Source: Actinotalea sp. Marseille-Q4924
GTDB taxonomy: Bacteria; Actinomycetota; Actinomycetes; Actinomycetales; Cellulomonadaceae
Direction of reading: 5' to 3'
Assembly: GCF_916618755.1 (NCBI RefSeq)
Contig: NZ_CAKAKB010000002.1
Coordinates: forward strand, 465,881 to 529,880
DNA: 64,000 bases
A program made the translations under genes and the position numbers. The notes under the pieces are model-generated. The model made no database searches, had not been told where the DNA came from, and saw only the letters and a list, made by a program, of their open reading frames with translations. Shown here piece after piece: positions 56,392-64,000 of this stretch; position 1 is the first letter of the stretch, and each line of letters starts with the position of its first letter.

Positions 56392-57111
56392 CTACTCCGA
56401 GGTGCGGCGCAGGACCTCGGTCAGGCGGTTGGCCGCGGCGACGACCGCGGCGGCGTGCAGGCGACCCGGCTGCCGGCCGAGGCGCTCGACGGGTCCGGAG
56501 ATGGACACCGCCGCCACGACGCGACCGGACGGGCCGCGCACGGGCGCCGAGACGGACGCCACGCCGGCCTCGCGCTCGGAGACGGACTGCGCCCAGCCGC
56601 GCCGTCGGACGCCCGACAGGATCGTCGCCGTGAACTTCGCGCCCTGCAGGCCGCGGTGGAGGCGGTCGGGCTCCTCCCAGGCCAGGAGGATCTGGGCCGC
56701 CGAGCCCGCGTGCATCGTCAGCGTCGCGCCCACGGGGATCGAGTCCCGCAGGCCCATGGGCCGCTCGGCCGCGGCGACGCAGATGCGCTGGTCGCCCTGG
56801 CGGCGGTAGAGCTGCGCGCTCTCCCCGCAGTGGTCGCGCAGGGCGGTGAGGACCGGGTTGGCCGCTGCGAGGAGACGGTCCTCACCGGCGGCCGTGGCGA
56901 GCTCGGACAGGCGGGGTCCGAGGACGAAGCGACCCTGCATGTCGCGGGCGACGAGACGGTGGTGCTCGAGGGCGACGGCGAGGCGGTGGGCGGTGGGCCG
57001 GGCGAGGTGGGTGGCGGCGACGAGCTGGGCGAGGGTCGCGGGCCCCGCCTCGAGGGCGCTCAGGACCGACGCGGCCTTGTCCAGGACGCCGACTCCGCTA
57101 GAGTTGTCCAT
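56392..57111 (-). CDS. IclR family regulator (NdgR/LtbR type)
   Basis: A regulator of 239 aa. The N-terminal winged helix-turn-helix (residues ~8-65) has [42 protein letters not shown] and a beta wing. The effector domain has [18 protein letters not shown], a conserved [15 protein letters not shown] and [13 protein letters not shown]. Divergent position next to leuC matches NdgR of Streptomyces and LtbR of Corynebacterium, which control leuCD and related amino acid genes. A palindrome between its -35 and -10 implies autoregulation. The effector is unproven. Confidence 0.88.
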   Translation of the reverse strand: MDNSSGVGVLDKAASVLSALEAGPATLAQLVAATHLARPTAHRLAVALEHHRLVARDMQGRFVLGPRLSELATAAGEDRLLAAANPVLTALRDHCGESAQLYRRQGDQRICVAAAERPMGLRDSIPVGATLTMHAGSAAQILLAWEEPDRLHRGLQGAKFTATILSGVRRRGWAQSVSEREAGVASVSAPVRGPSGRVVAAVSISGPVERLGRQPGRLHAAAVVAAANRLTEVLRRTSE

Positions 57112-57117
57112 AGGTCG

Positions 57118-57146
57118 ATATTGGCGTCTCACGCGCTGAGACGCAA
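57118..57146 (-). promoter_or_regulatory. Promoter of the IclR gene
   Basis: On the minus strand TTGCGT (57146-57141) and CAATAT (57123-57118) are 17 bases apart. The ATG at 57111 follows six bases later, so the regulator mRNA is probably leaderless. Confidence 0.65.
57124..57144. promoter_or_regulatory. IclR-type (NdgR/LtbR) operator
   Basis: GCGTCTCA and TGAGACGC, perfect 8-base arms, are separated by CGCGC. The site fills exactly the spacer between the -35 (TTGCGT) and -10 (CAATAT) of the regulator's own promoter and lies 66 bases before the leuC start. Confidence 0.8.
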
Positions 57147-57210
57147 GTCCCTCGACCGAACCGGCTCCCGGGCCACCCCACCGGGCAGGACAGCTGAGAG
57201 GAAGCATCTG

Positions 57211-58677
57211 ATGGGTCGCACGCTGGCGGAGAAGGTCTGGGACGCGCACATCGTGCGCCGCGGCACGGACGGCGCGCCGGACCTCCTCTACATCGACCTG
57301 CACCTCGTGCACGAGGTGACGAGCCCCCAGGCGTTCGAGGGTCTGCGGCTCGCCGGCCGCCCCGTGCGCCGGCCGAACCTCACCATCGCGACGGAGGACC
57401 ACAACACCCCCACGCTCGACATCGACCTGCCGATCGCGGACCGCACGAGCCGGACGCAGATCGAGACACTCCGCCGCAACGCACAGGAGTTCGGGGTCCG
57501 CCTGCACTCCCTCGGCGACGCCGACCAGGGCATCGTGCACCAGGTGGGTCCGCAGCTCGGGCTGACGATGCCGGGGCTCACCGTCGTCTGCGGCGACTCG
57601 CACACCTCCACGCACGGCGCCTTCGGTGCGCTGGCGTTCGGCATCGGCACGAGCGAGGTCGAGCACGTCCTCGCGACGCAGACCCTGCCCTTGGCGCCGT
57701 TCAAGACGATGGCCATCACGGTGGACGGCACCCTGCCGACGGGCACGACGTCCAAGGACATCATCCTGGCGATCATCGCCAAGATCGGTACCGGCGGCGG
57801 CCAGGGCTACGTCCTCGAGTACCGCGGGGAGGCGATCCGCGCGCTGTCGATGGAGGCGCGGATGACCATCTGCAACATGTCGATCGAGGCGGGTGCGCGC
57901 GCCGGGATGATCGCGCCGGACGAGACGACGTTCGAGTACCTCCGCGGCCGCCCGCACGCGCCCGAGGGTGCCGACTGGGATGCGGCGCTGGAGTACTGGC
58001 GGACGCTGCGCACCGACGACGACGCCGTGTTCGACGAGGAGGTCGTCCTGGAGGCGTCGGACCTCGAGCCGTTCGTCACCTGGGGCACCAACCCGGGGCA
58101 GGGCCTGCCGCTGTCGGCCTCGGTGCCGGACCCGGCCGCGATCGCCGACGAGAACGAGCGCGTCGCCGCCGAGCGGGCGCTGGAGTACATGGGCCTGACA
58201 CCCGGCACGCCCCTGCGGGAGATCCCGGTGGACACCGTGTTCATCGGCTCGTGCACCAACGGCCGGATCGAGGACCTGCGGTCGGTCGCCAAGCTGGTCA
58301 AGGGCCGGAGCAGGGCTGACGGCGTGCGCGTGCTCGTCGTGCCGTCGTCGGCGCGCGTGCGGCTGCAGGCGGAGGCCGAGGGGCTGGACCGGATCTTCCT
58401 GGACTTCGGCGCCGAGTGGCGCAACGCCGGCTGCTCCATGTGCCTGGGCATGAACCCCGACCAGCTTCAGCCGGGCGAGCGGGCGGCGTCCACGTCGAAC
58501 CGCAACTTCGAGGGGCGCCAGGGCAAGGGCGGTCGCACGCACCTGGTCTCCCCGCTCGTCGCGGCGGCGACGGCCATCCGCGGGACGCTCTCCTCGGTGG
58601 CGGACCTCGGCGCCGACGTCGTCGCGCCGGACGGCAGCCCGCTCACCCCCGCCGAGAGCGGCCGGCTGTCCGCCTGA
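57211..58677 (+). CDS. leuC: 3-isopropylmalate dehydratase large subunit LeuC
   Basis: Aconitase-family subunit of 488 aa that, with LeuD, isomerises 2- to 3-isopropylmalate; in this genome it probably also serves citramalate isomerisation for isoleucine. The [4Fe-4S] ligands are Cys348 in GSCTNGR and Cys408 and Cys411 in GCSMCLG, matching the E. coli positions. The N-terminal region has [18 protein letters not shown] and [23 protein letters not shown] precedes the ATG at 57211. It is divergent from the IclR regulator and lies beside its operator. leuD follows after 46 bases. Confidence 0.97.
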   Translation: MGRTLAEKVWDAHIVRRGTDGAPDLLYIDLHLVHEVTSPQAFEGLRLAGRPVRRPNLTIATEDHNTPTLDIDLPIADRTSRTQIETLRRNAQEFGVRLHSLGDADQGIVHQVGPQLGLTMPGLTVVCGDSHTSTHGAFGALAFGIGTSEVEHVLATQTLPLAPFKTMAITVDGTLPTGTTSKDIILAIIAKIGTGGGQGYVLEYRGEAIRALSMEARMTICNMSIEAGARAGMIAPDETTFEYLRGRPHAPEGADWDAALEYWRTLRTDDDAVFDEEVVLEASDLEPFVTWGTNPGQGLPLSASVPDPAAIADENERVAAERALEYMGLTPGTPLREIPVDTVFIGSCTNGRIEDLRSVAKLVKGRSRADGVRVLVVPSSARVRLQAEAEGLDRIFLDFGAEWRNAGCSMCLGMNPDQLQPGERAASTSNRNFEGRQGKGGRTHLVSPLVAAATAIRGTLSSVADLGADVVAPDGSPLTPAESGRLSA

Positions 58678-58723
58678 GGCGCGGGCGCGACCACCGACAG
58701 ACCCAGACGGAGGCCTGAGGACG

Positions 58724-59392
58724 ATGGAGAAGTTCACCCAGCACACCGGTGTCGGGGTCCCGCTGCGGCGCGGCAACGTGGACACCGACCAGATCATCCC
58801 CGCCGTGTACCTCAAGCGGGTCACGCGGACGGGCTTCGAGGACGCGCTGTTCGCGGCGTGGCGCGGCGACCCGTCGTTCGTCCTCAACCAGGACGCCTAC
58901 CGAGCGGGCTCGGTCCTCGTCGCAGGCCCGGACTTCGGCACCGGCTCGTCCCGGGAGCACGCCGTCTGGGCGCTGAAGGACTACGGCTTCAAGGCCGTCC
59001 TGTCCGCCCGGTTCGCCGACATCTTCCGCGGCAACAGCGGCAAGCAGGGCCTGCTGGCCGCGCAGCTCGCCCAGGAGGACGTCGAGCTGCTGTGGAAGGT
59101 GCTCGAGGCCAACCCCGGGACCGAGGTGACGGTCGACCTCGTCGCCAAGCAGGCACGCTGCGGGGACGTCACGGTCCCGTTCCAGGTGGACGACTACACC
59201 CGCTGGCGCCTCATGGAGGGCCTGGACGACATCGGCCTGACCCTGAAGCACGAGCCGGACATCACCGCGTTCGAGGCGGAGCGGGAGGGCTGGCGTCCGC
59301 GCACCCTGCCGGCCAGGCACCTGCCGCCGGTCGAGGTCGTGGCGGCCCGCCCGGTCGCGGCGCCGCGGCACGGGGACGACGCCCTCGCCTGA
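58724..59392 (+). CDS. leuD: 3-isopropylmalate dehydratase small subunit LeuD
   Basis: Small swivelling-domain subunit of 222 aa. It has [38 protein letters not shown] with the substrate-binding serines and arginine, and [10 protein letters not shown]. The length is slightly above the usual ~200 because of a C-terminal tail rich in Ala, Pro and Val after RPRTLPARH. It ends the leuCD operon, with a 14-bp hairpin 24 bases downstream. Confidence 0.96.
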   Translation: MEKFTQHTGVGVPLRRGNVDTDQIIPAVYLKRVTRTGFEDALFAAWRGDPSFVLNQDAYRAGSVLVAGPDFGTGSSREHAVWALKDYGFKAVLSARFADIFRGNSGKQGLLAAQLAQEDVELLWKVLEANPGTEVTVDLVAKQARCGDVTVPFQVDDYTRWRLMEGLDDIGLTLKHEPDITAFEAEREGWRPRTLPARHLPPVEVVAARPVAAPRHGDDALA

Positions 59393-59415
59393 CCGGCACG
59401 CCTCACGAACCACAG

Positions 59416-59448
59416 CGACGGCCGCCCGCGCACAGCGGGCGGCCGTCG
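59416..59448 (+). terminator. Terminator after leuD
   Basis: CGACGGCCGCCCGC pairs perfectly with GCGGGCGGCCGTCG (14 bp) around a GCACA loop. No T-run is present. Confidence 0.75.
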
Positions 59449-59527
59449 GTGTTCCCGATGACGCAGTCGTGAGCATCACGCCGCGCCGAGGTGACGGTTC
59501 GGCCCCCGGTGGGGGAGCATGGCCCCC

Positions 59528-60844
59528 ATGGACGACGTGCTCTACGTGAACGGCGGGAACCCCCTCAACGGTCAGATCACCGTTCGCGGAGCCAAGAACT
59601 TCGTGTCGAAGGCGATGGTCGCCGCCCTGCTGGGCGAGGGACCCTCGGTCCTGCGCAACGTGCCGCAGATCCGGGACGTCGCCGTGGTGACCGGGCTGCT
59701 CGAGCTGCACGGGGTCACCGTGCACCACGACGCCGAGGGGGGCGTGCTCACGCTCGACCCCAGCAACGTCGAGTCGGCGCACGTCGCGGACATCGACGCG
59801 CACGCCGGGTCCAGCCGGATCCCGATCCTCTTCTGCGGCCCGCTGCTGCACCGGCTCGGGGAGGCGTTCATCCCCGACCTCGGCGGCTGCCGGATCGGCG
59901 ACCGGCCGATCAACTACCACCTCGACATCCTGCGCCAGTTCGGCGCCGAGGTGGACAAGCGTGCCCAGGGCATCCACATCCGCGCGCCCCAGGGCCTGCA
60001 CGGCACCAAGGTCACCCTGCCGTACCCGTCCGTGGGCGCGACCGAGCAGCTCCTGCTCACGGCGGTGCGTGCGGAGGGCCTCACGGAGCTGCGCAACGCG
60101 GCGATCGAGCCCGAGATCATGGATCTCATCAACGTCCTGCAGAAGATGGGCGCGATCATCTCGGTGGACACCGACCGGGTGATCCGGATCGAGGGCGTCG
60201 CCCGGCTCGGCGGCTACCGCCACACGGCGCTCGCGGACCGCATCGAGGCGGCCTCCTGGGCCTCGGCGGCGCTCGCCACCCGCGGCGACGTCTACGTGCG
60301 CGGGGCGAGCCAGCCGGAGATGACGGCGTTCCTCAACACCTTCCGCAAGGTGGGTGGCGAGTTCGACGTCGACGACGACGGCATCCGCTTCTGGCACCCG
60401 GGCGGCGACCTGAGCTCCATCGTCCTGGAGACCGACGTCCACCCCGGGTTCATGACGGACTGGCAGCAGCCCCTCGTCGTCGCCCTGACGCAGGCGACCG
60501 GCCTGTCGATCGTCCACGAGACGGTCTACGAGAACCGCTTCGGGTTCACCGACGCGCTGCGGGGCATGGGGTCGACCATCCAGGTCTACCGCGAGTGCCT
60601 GGGCGGTCACCCGTGCCGGTTCGGGCAGCGGAACTTCTACCACTCGGCCGTGATCTCCGGCCCCACGCCGCTGGCCGCCGCCGACATCGAGGTGCCGGAC
60701 CTGCGCGGCGGCTTCAGCCACCTCATCGCGGCCCTCACCGCGAAGGGCACGTCGTCGGTCCGCGGGATCCAGCTCATCGACCGCGGCTACGAGCACTTCC
60801 AGGAGAAGCTGACGGCGCTGGGCGCGGAGTTCTCGCACGGCTGA
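59528..60844 (+). CDS. murA: UDP-N-acetylglucosamine 1-carboxyvinyltransferase MurA
   Basis: First committed enzyme of peptidoglycan synthesis, 438 aa, which adds enolpyruvate from PEP to UDP-GlcNAc. The EPSP-synthase-like two-domain fold shows VNGGNPLNGQITVRGAKN at the start, SSRIPILFCGPLL, and the catalytic cysteine (about residue 121) in LGGCRIGDRP. That cysteine is the fosfomycin target; organisms with Asp there resist the drug. The C-terminal DLRGGFSHLIAALTAKG and the Arg loop region are intact. ATG at 59528 has GGGGGAG about ten bases upstream; ATG at 59519 is only one base after that site. Confidence 0.94.
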   Translation: MDDVLYVNGGNPLNGQITVRGAKNFVSKAMVAALLGEGPSVLRNVPQIRDVAVVTGLLELHGVTVHHDAEGGVLTLDPSNVESAHVADIDAHAGSSRIPILFCGPLLHRLGEAFIPDLGGCRIGDRPINYHLDILRQFGAEVDKRAQGIHIRAPQGLHGTKVTLPYPSVGATEQLLLTAVRAEGLTELRNAAIEPEIMDLINVLQKMGAIISVDTDRVIRIEGVARLGGYRHTALADRIEAASWASAALATRGDVYVRGASQPEMTAFLNTFRKVGGEFDVDDDGIRFWHPGGDLSSIVLETDVHPGFMTDWQQPLVVALTQATGLSIVHETVYENRFGFTDALRGMGSTIQVYRECLGGHPCRFGQRNFYHSAVISGPTPLAAADIEVPDLRGGFSHLIAALTAKGTSSVRGIQLIDRGYEHFQEKLTALGAEFSHG

Positions 60845-60851
60845 GCGCCGG

Positions 60852-60857
60852 TAGCAT
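60852..60857 (+). promoter_or_regulatory. -10 box of plsC
   Basis: TAGCAT ends eight bases before the GTG at 60866. A short or absent leader is likely. Confidence 0.4.
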
Positions 60858-60865
60858 CGCCTGCC

Positions 60866-61582
60866 GTGCCCGCACCGCAGCGCTCCAACCCCGCGTACCG
60901 CGCCATCGCCCGCCTCGTGCGGCCCGTCATGATGCTCGTGACGAAGCGGGACTGGCACGGCGCGGAGCACCTGCCCCGTGAGGGCGGGTTCATCGCGGTC
61001 GCCAACCACATGACGAACGTCGACCCCCTGACGTTCGCGCACTTCCTCTACGACAACGGCGTCGCGCCGAAGGTCCTCGCCAAGGCCTCGCTGTTCACCG
61101 TGCCCGTCCTCGGGCGCCTCCTGCGCGCCAGCGGCCAGATCCCGGTCTACCGCAACTCGGTGCGCGCCGGGGAGTCGCTCGTGGCGGCGGAGGCGGCCCT
61201 GGCCGACGGCGAGTGCGTCGCCGTCTTCCCCGAGGGGACGCTCACGGGCGACCCGGACCTGTGGCCGATGCTCGCCAAGACGGGGGTGGCCCGCCTCGCG
61301 CTGCTGACGCGGGCGCCCGTCGTGCCGATCGCGCAGTGGGGCCCGCAGGACCTCCTGGGTCCGACCGCCACGGTGCCCCGGCTCCTCCCGCCCAAGCGGG
61401 TGACGGTCGTCGCCGGTCCGCCGGTCGACCTGTCCGACCTGCACGGCCGTCCGCTCGACGCCGCCACCCTGCGCGCGGCGACCGACCGGATCATGGGCGC
61501 GGTGACGCGCCAGCTGGAGGCCATCCGCGGGGAGACGGCGCCGGCGACGCCCTGGGACCCGCGACGGGGGAGCCGCGCGTGA
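60866..61582 (+). CDS. plsC: 1-acyl-sn-glycerol-3-phosphate acyltransferase PlsC
   Basis: Membrane-associated acyltransferase of 238 aa that makes phosphatidic acid. The catalytic NHxxxxD motif reads NHMTNVD (near residue 48), and the glycerol-phosphate-binding motif is FPEGTLTGDPD. A further conserved PVVPIAQWGPQDLLGP segment is present. Its stop overlaps the gpsA start by four bases, which places two phospholipid steps, glycerol 3-phosphate supply and acylation, in one operon. The plsC-gpsA pairing after murA is common in actinobacteria. Confidence 0.92.
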   Translation: MPAPQRSNPAYRAIARLVRPVMMLVTKRDWHGAEHLPREGGFIAVANHMTNVDPLTFAHFLYDNGVAPKVLAKASLFTVPVLGRLLRASGQIPVYRNSVRAGESLVAAEAALADGECVAVFPEGTLTGDPDLWPMLAKTGVARLALLTRAPVVPIAQWGPQDLLGPTATVPRLLPPKRVTVVAGPPVDLSDLHGRPLDAATLRAATDRIMGAVTRQLEAIRGETAPATPWDPRRGSRA

Positions 61583-62679
61583 CGGCGACGGGTGCGCGGG
61601 TCGGCCTCGGGCCCGACGACGCCGCGGCCCCTCGCCGCGCCGCCGTCCTGGGGACGGGTGGCTGGGGCACTACGTTCGGCCTCGTCCTCGCGGACGCGGG
61701 CTGCGACGTGACGCTGTGGGGGCGCAGCGCGGCCGTGTGCCGTGAGGTCCGGGAGGAGCACCGCAACGAGGCGTACCTGCCCGGCGTGCCGCTCCCCGAG
61801 CGCATCACCGCGACGACCGACCCCGCGGAGGCGCTCCGCGGCGCGCAGGTCGTCGCCGTGGCGGTCCCCGCGCAGAGCGCCCGTACGGTCCTCGCGCCGC
61901 TCCGGGAGCACCTCGAGCCGGATGCCGTCGTCGTGTCGCTCATGAAGGGCGTCGAGCTGACGAGCGACCGCCGGATGAGCGAGGTGCTCCAGGAGGTCCT
62001 CGACGTCCCGGCGTCCCGTGTCGCGGTGGTCTCCGGACCGAACCTCGCCCGCGAGATCGCGGAGCGGCAGCCGACGGCGACCGTGGTCGCCTCGAGCGAC
62101 CCCGGCACCGCGCGACTCGTCGCGGCGGCCTGCGCGTCGGCGTGGTTCCGGCCGTACACGCACGCCGACGTCGTCGGGGTGGAGCTCTGCGGGGCCGTGA
62201 AGAACGTCATCGCGCTCGCGGTGGGCATCGCCCAGGGTCAGGGTTTCGGGCACAACACCACGGCGACCGTCATCACCCGCGGGCTCGTCGAGATCACGCG
62301 GCTCGGGCTGGCCCTGGGTGCCGACGCCGAGACGTTCTCGGGTCTCGCGGGCATGGGCGACCTCGTGGCGACGTGCGCGTCCCCGCTGTCGCGGAACCAC
62401 AGCCTCGGCGTGCAGCTGGGGCGTGGCCTCACCCTGGACCGTGCCCTCGACGCGACCCCCGGCACCGCGGAGGGCGTGAAGTCCTCGACGTCGGTGCTGG
62501 AGCTGGCGCAGACCGTCGGGGTGGACATGCCCATCACGGCGGCCGTCGTCGATGTCCTGGCCGGGCGGCTCGCGGTGGAGGACATGGCGGCGAGCCTGCT
62601 GTCCCGGCCGCACCGCGCCGAGGGCGTCGAGGGCGCGCACACGCCCCTGCCCCGCCCGGACCTGGAGCCCGCGGGCTGA
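61579..62679 (+). CDS. gpsA: NAD(P)-dependent glycerol-3-phosphate dehydrogenase GpsA
   Basis: Cytosolic enzyme of 366 aa that reduces dihydroxyacetone phosphate to sn-glycerol 3-phosphate for phospholipid synthesis. The Rossmann motif is AAVLGTGGWGTTFGLVLADAG. The catalytic lysine is in GVELCGAVKNVIALAVGIAQG, and SGPNLAREIA plus SGLAGMGDLVATC are family signatures. GTG at 61579 overlaps the plsC stop; the first ~20 residues are a lineage-specific extension. Length is otherwise normal. It is convergent with the PLP enzyme gene, three bases apart. Confidence 0.95.
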   Translation: MTATGARVGLGPDDAAAPRRAAVLGTGGWGTTFGLVLADAGCDVTLWGRSAAVCREVREEHRNEAYLPGVPLPERITATTDPAEALRGAQVVAVAVPAQSARTVLAPLREHLEPDAVVVSLMKGVELTSDRRMSEVLQEVLDVPASRVAVVSGPNLAREIAERQPTATVVASSDPGTARLVAAACASAWFRPYTHADVVGVELCGAVKNVIALAVGIAQGQGFGHNTTATVITRGLVEITRLGLALGADAETFSGLAGMGDLVATCASPLSRNHSLGVQLGRGLTLDRALDATPGTAEGVKSSTSVLELAQTVGVDMPITAAVVDVLAGRLAVEDMAASLLSRPHRAEGVEGAHTPLPRPDLEPAG

Positions 62680-62681
62680 GG

Positions 62682-63896
62682 TCAGGGGCGCGAGGCGTCC
62701 AGGGCGGCGGACAGGTCCGCCCAGAGGTCCTCGAGGTCCTCGATGCCCACGGACAGCCGAAGCAGGTCCTCCGGCACGGTGACGGACTCCGTCGCGAACC
62801 GGCGCCGACGCTCGAGGCTCGACTCGACGCCGCCCAGGCTCGTGGCGGGCACCCACAGGCGCACGGCGTCGACGACGGCGTCCGCCGCGGCGACACCACC
62901 GTGCGGACGCACGCCGAGGATCGAGCCGTAGCCGCGCAGCAGGCGCGTGGCCCGGTCGTGCCCCGGGTCGCCCGGCAGGCTGGGGTGTCGGACCTCGGCC
63001 ACGGCGGGGTGCGCCGCGAGCCGCGCGGCCAGCTCGGCGGCGGTGCGCTGGGAGCGCTCGACCCGCAGCGCGAGCGTCCGCAGGCCCCGGAGCGCGAGCC
63101 ACACCTCCCACGGTCCCGCGACGGCGCCGTGCAGGGTGCGGTAGGAGGCGAGGCGAGCCCGCAGGGCCTCGTCGTCGGTGGCCAGGGCGCCGAGGACCAC
63201 GTCGGAGTGGCCCGCGAGGTACTTCGTCACGGAGTGGAGGACGACGTGCGCGCCGAGCCGCAGCGGCTGCTGACCGAGCGGCGTGGCGAACGTGTTGTCG
63301 ACGACGACGAGCGTGCCGGTCTCCCGGGCGGCTGCCGTGAGCGCGGGCAGGTCGGCGACCTCGAGCATGGGGTTCGTCGGGGACTCCACCCACAGCATCG
63401 CGGCGGGTGTGCCCGCGCCGTCGGGGGCGGTGCCGCGCAGCGCACGGACGACCGCGTCGGTGTCCGCGATGTCGACGTGCTCCACGCCGAGCACGCCCCG
63501 CGCCGCGAGCTCCGCGGCCAGCCCGAGGGTGATCTGGTACGCGTGGCGGGGGACGACCAGCCGCCCGCCGGGCGGCACGAGCGACAGCGCCGCGGCCACC
63601 GCCGCCATCCCCGAGCCGAGGACGAGAGCGGGCAGCGCCGCGTCCTCCAGGGCGGCGAGCGCCTCCTCGAAGGGCTGCCACGTCTCGGTGTCGGCGCGCG
63701 CGTAGAGCAGCTCGCCGGGTCCCGGGACGCCGGCGGAGACGTAGGTGGAGGAGAGGATGACGGGCGGGTTCACCGGTCCGCCCTGCCGGCGCTCCGGCCG
63801 TCCGGCCGCCACCGCGACCGTCCCGGGGGCGAGCCCCTGCAGGTGCGCGGAGCGGGCCGGGGGACCGGAGGGCGGGGGAGTGCTGCCGGAGGTCAC
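62682..63896 (-). CDS. Trans-sulfuration PLP enzyme (cystathionine gamma-synthase/lyase family)
   Basis: Cys/Met metabolism PLP enzyme of 404 aa. It has NPPVILSSTYV near the N-terminus, the GSGMAAVAAAL phosphate-binding loop, WVESPTNPMLEV, DNTFATP with the PLP-nitrogen Asp, and the Schiff-base lysine (about 225) in SVTKYLAGHSD. The C-terminal LGGVESSLERR is typical. Whether it is a synthase (methionine route), lyase, or O-acylhomoserine sulfhydrylase cannot be decided from motifs. GTG at 63896 follows a -10 (TACCCT, 63903-63908 minus strand) by six bases, so no SAM-type riboswitch can precede it. It stands between gpsA and the next gene. Confidence 0.88.
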   Translation of the reverse strand: MTSGSTPPPSGPPARSAHLQGLAPGTVAVAAGRPERRQGGPVNPPVILSSTYVSAGVPGPGELLYARADTETWQPFEEALAALEDAALPALVLGSGMAAVAAALSLVPPGGRLVVPRHAYQITLGLAAELAARGVLGVEHVDIADTDAVVRALRGTAPDGAGTPAAMLWVESPTNPMLEVADLPALTAAARETGTLVVVDNTFATPLGQQPLRLGAHVVLHSVTKYLAGHSDVVLGALATDDEALRARLASYRTLHGAVAGPWEVWLALRGLRTLALRVERSQRTAAELAARLAAHPAVAEVRHPSLPGDPGHDRATRLLRGYGSILGVRPHGGVAAADAVVDAVRLWVPATSLGGVESSLERRRRFATESVTVPEDLLRLSVGIEDLEDLWADLSAALDASRP

Positions 63897-63902
63897 CGTG
63901 GC

Positions 63903-63908
63903 AGGGTA
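63903..63908 (-). promoter_or_regulatory. -10 box of the trans-sulfuration enzyme gene
   Basis: TACCCT on the minus strand ends six bases before the GTG at 63896, indicating a leaderless transcript. Confidence 0.45.
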
Positions 63909-63994
63909 GTCGGCGGTCGTCCGGCGACGACGGCGGTGCCCAAGGAGCGGTGCGCCGCCGGACGCGGCGGGGGCCGCTGCCGCACGGCGCCCGG

Positions 63995-64000
63995 TAGGGT
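63995..64000 (+). promoter_or_regulatory. -10 box of the next gene, cut by the window end
   Basis: TAGGGT occupies the last six bases. By the pattern in this genome a start codon should follow within ten bases outside the window. In related genomes the gene after gpsA here is often ddl (D-alanine-D-alanine ligase); that is only inference from order. Confidence 0.4.

Noticed and set aside
58643..61444. A 933-codon minus-strand frame opposite leuD, murA and plsC
   Set aside because: Composition is that of an antisense shadow and all three plus-strand genes have clear motifs.
63897..63910. SAM riboswitch upstream of the trans-sulfuration enzyme
   Set aside because: The -10 box lies only six bases before the GTG, leaving no room for a riboswitch.

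Overview
The window is chromosomal DNA of a very GC-rich actinobacterium. Several signs point to a xylan- or cellulose-degrading member of the Micrococcales, close to Cellulomonas, Cellulosimicrobium or Isoptericola. These are frequent GTG starts, tightly packed genes with 4-base stop/start overlaps, many TANNNT -10 boxes only 6-9 bases before a start codon (leaderless mRNAs), the gatCAB/ligA/mnmA gene order, an NdgR-type regulator divergent from leuCD, and a LacI-controlled GH43/GH3 sugar locus. The genus is an inference from gene content and order. No phage, insertion sequence, CRISPR array or rRNA was seen.

Layout. 1-1.5 kb: etfB (5' truncated) and etfA. 1.6-2.6 kb: an APH-fold kinase on the minus strand. 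2.7-13.9 kb: a plus-strand housekeeping run of cysteine desulfurase, mnmA, a MetE-like protein, ligA, a GNAT protein, a small conserved protein, gatC-gatA-gatB and a second GNAT protein. 14-25.2 kb: a sugar locus with a 2-hydroxyacid dehydrogenase, a GH43 enzyme, a LacI regulator, an ABC importer without its ATPase, a GH3 enzyme and a second, paralogous GH43. 25.2-38.8 kb: branched-chain amino acid synthesis (ilvD, ilvB, a racemase, ilvN, ilvC, leuB, ilvE, cimA), interrupted by a pterin dehydratase-VOC fusion, a YihY-type membrane protein and an ASCH protein. 38.8-50.6 kb: mostly single genes on both strands (a GST-like reductase, YggS, YccF, YbaK, a Ski2-like helicase, a PRTase-hydrolase fusion, a PNPOx protein, RNase HI, a methyltransferase, a membrane acyltransferase). 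50.7-59.4 kb: an FAH-family enzyme, gltX, a HAD phosphatase, a gamma-glutamyltransferase, tRNA-Gln and tRNA-Glu, an IclR regulator (NdgR/LtbR type) and leuCD. 59.5-64 kb: murA, plsC, gpsA, a trans-sulfuration PLP enzyme, and the -10 box of the next gene.

The strongest regulatory story concerns the branched-chain pathway. Upstream of ilvB is a 9-residue leader peptide (Met-Gln-Thr-Ile-Leu-Val-Val-Leu-Ala) followed by a hairpin and T-run. Upstream of cimA is a second one (Met-Thr-Trp-Ile-Thr-Leu-Ile-Ile-Glu) with its own hairpin and T-run. Both leader start codons sit 6-7 bases after a -10 box, so both are probably leaderless. The second ties citramalate synthase to isoleucine supply. leuCD are instead probably controlled by the divergent IclR regulator through a perfect 8+5+8 palindrome.

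The oddest gene-level observations are: a YgeA-type amino acid racemase, with one of the two family cysteines replaced by alanine, translationally coupled between the two acetolactate synthase subunits; a 2.3-copy, 88-bp tandem repeat that repeats the last codons and stop of ilvC; two domain fusions; and a GST-family reductase promoter covered by a symmetric operator.
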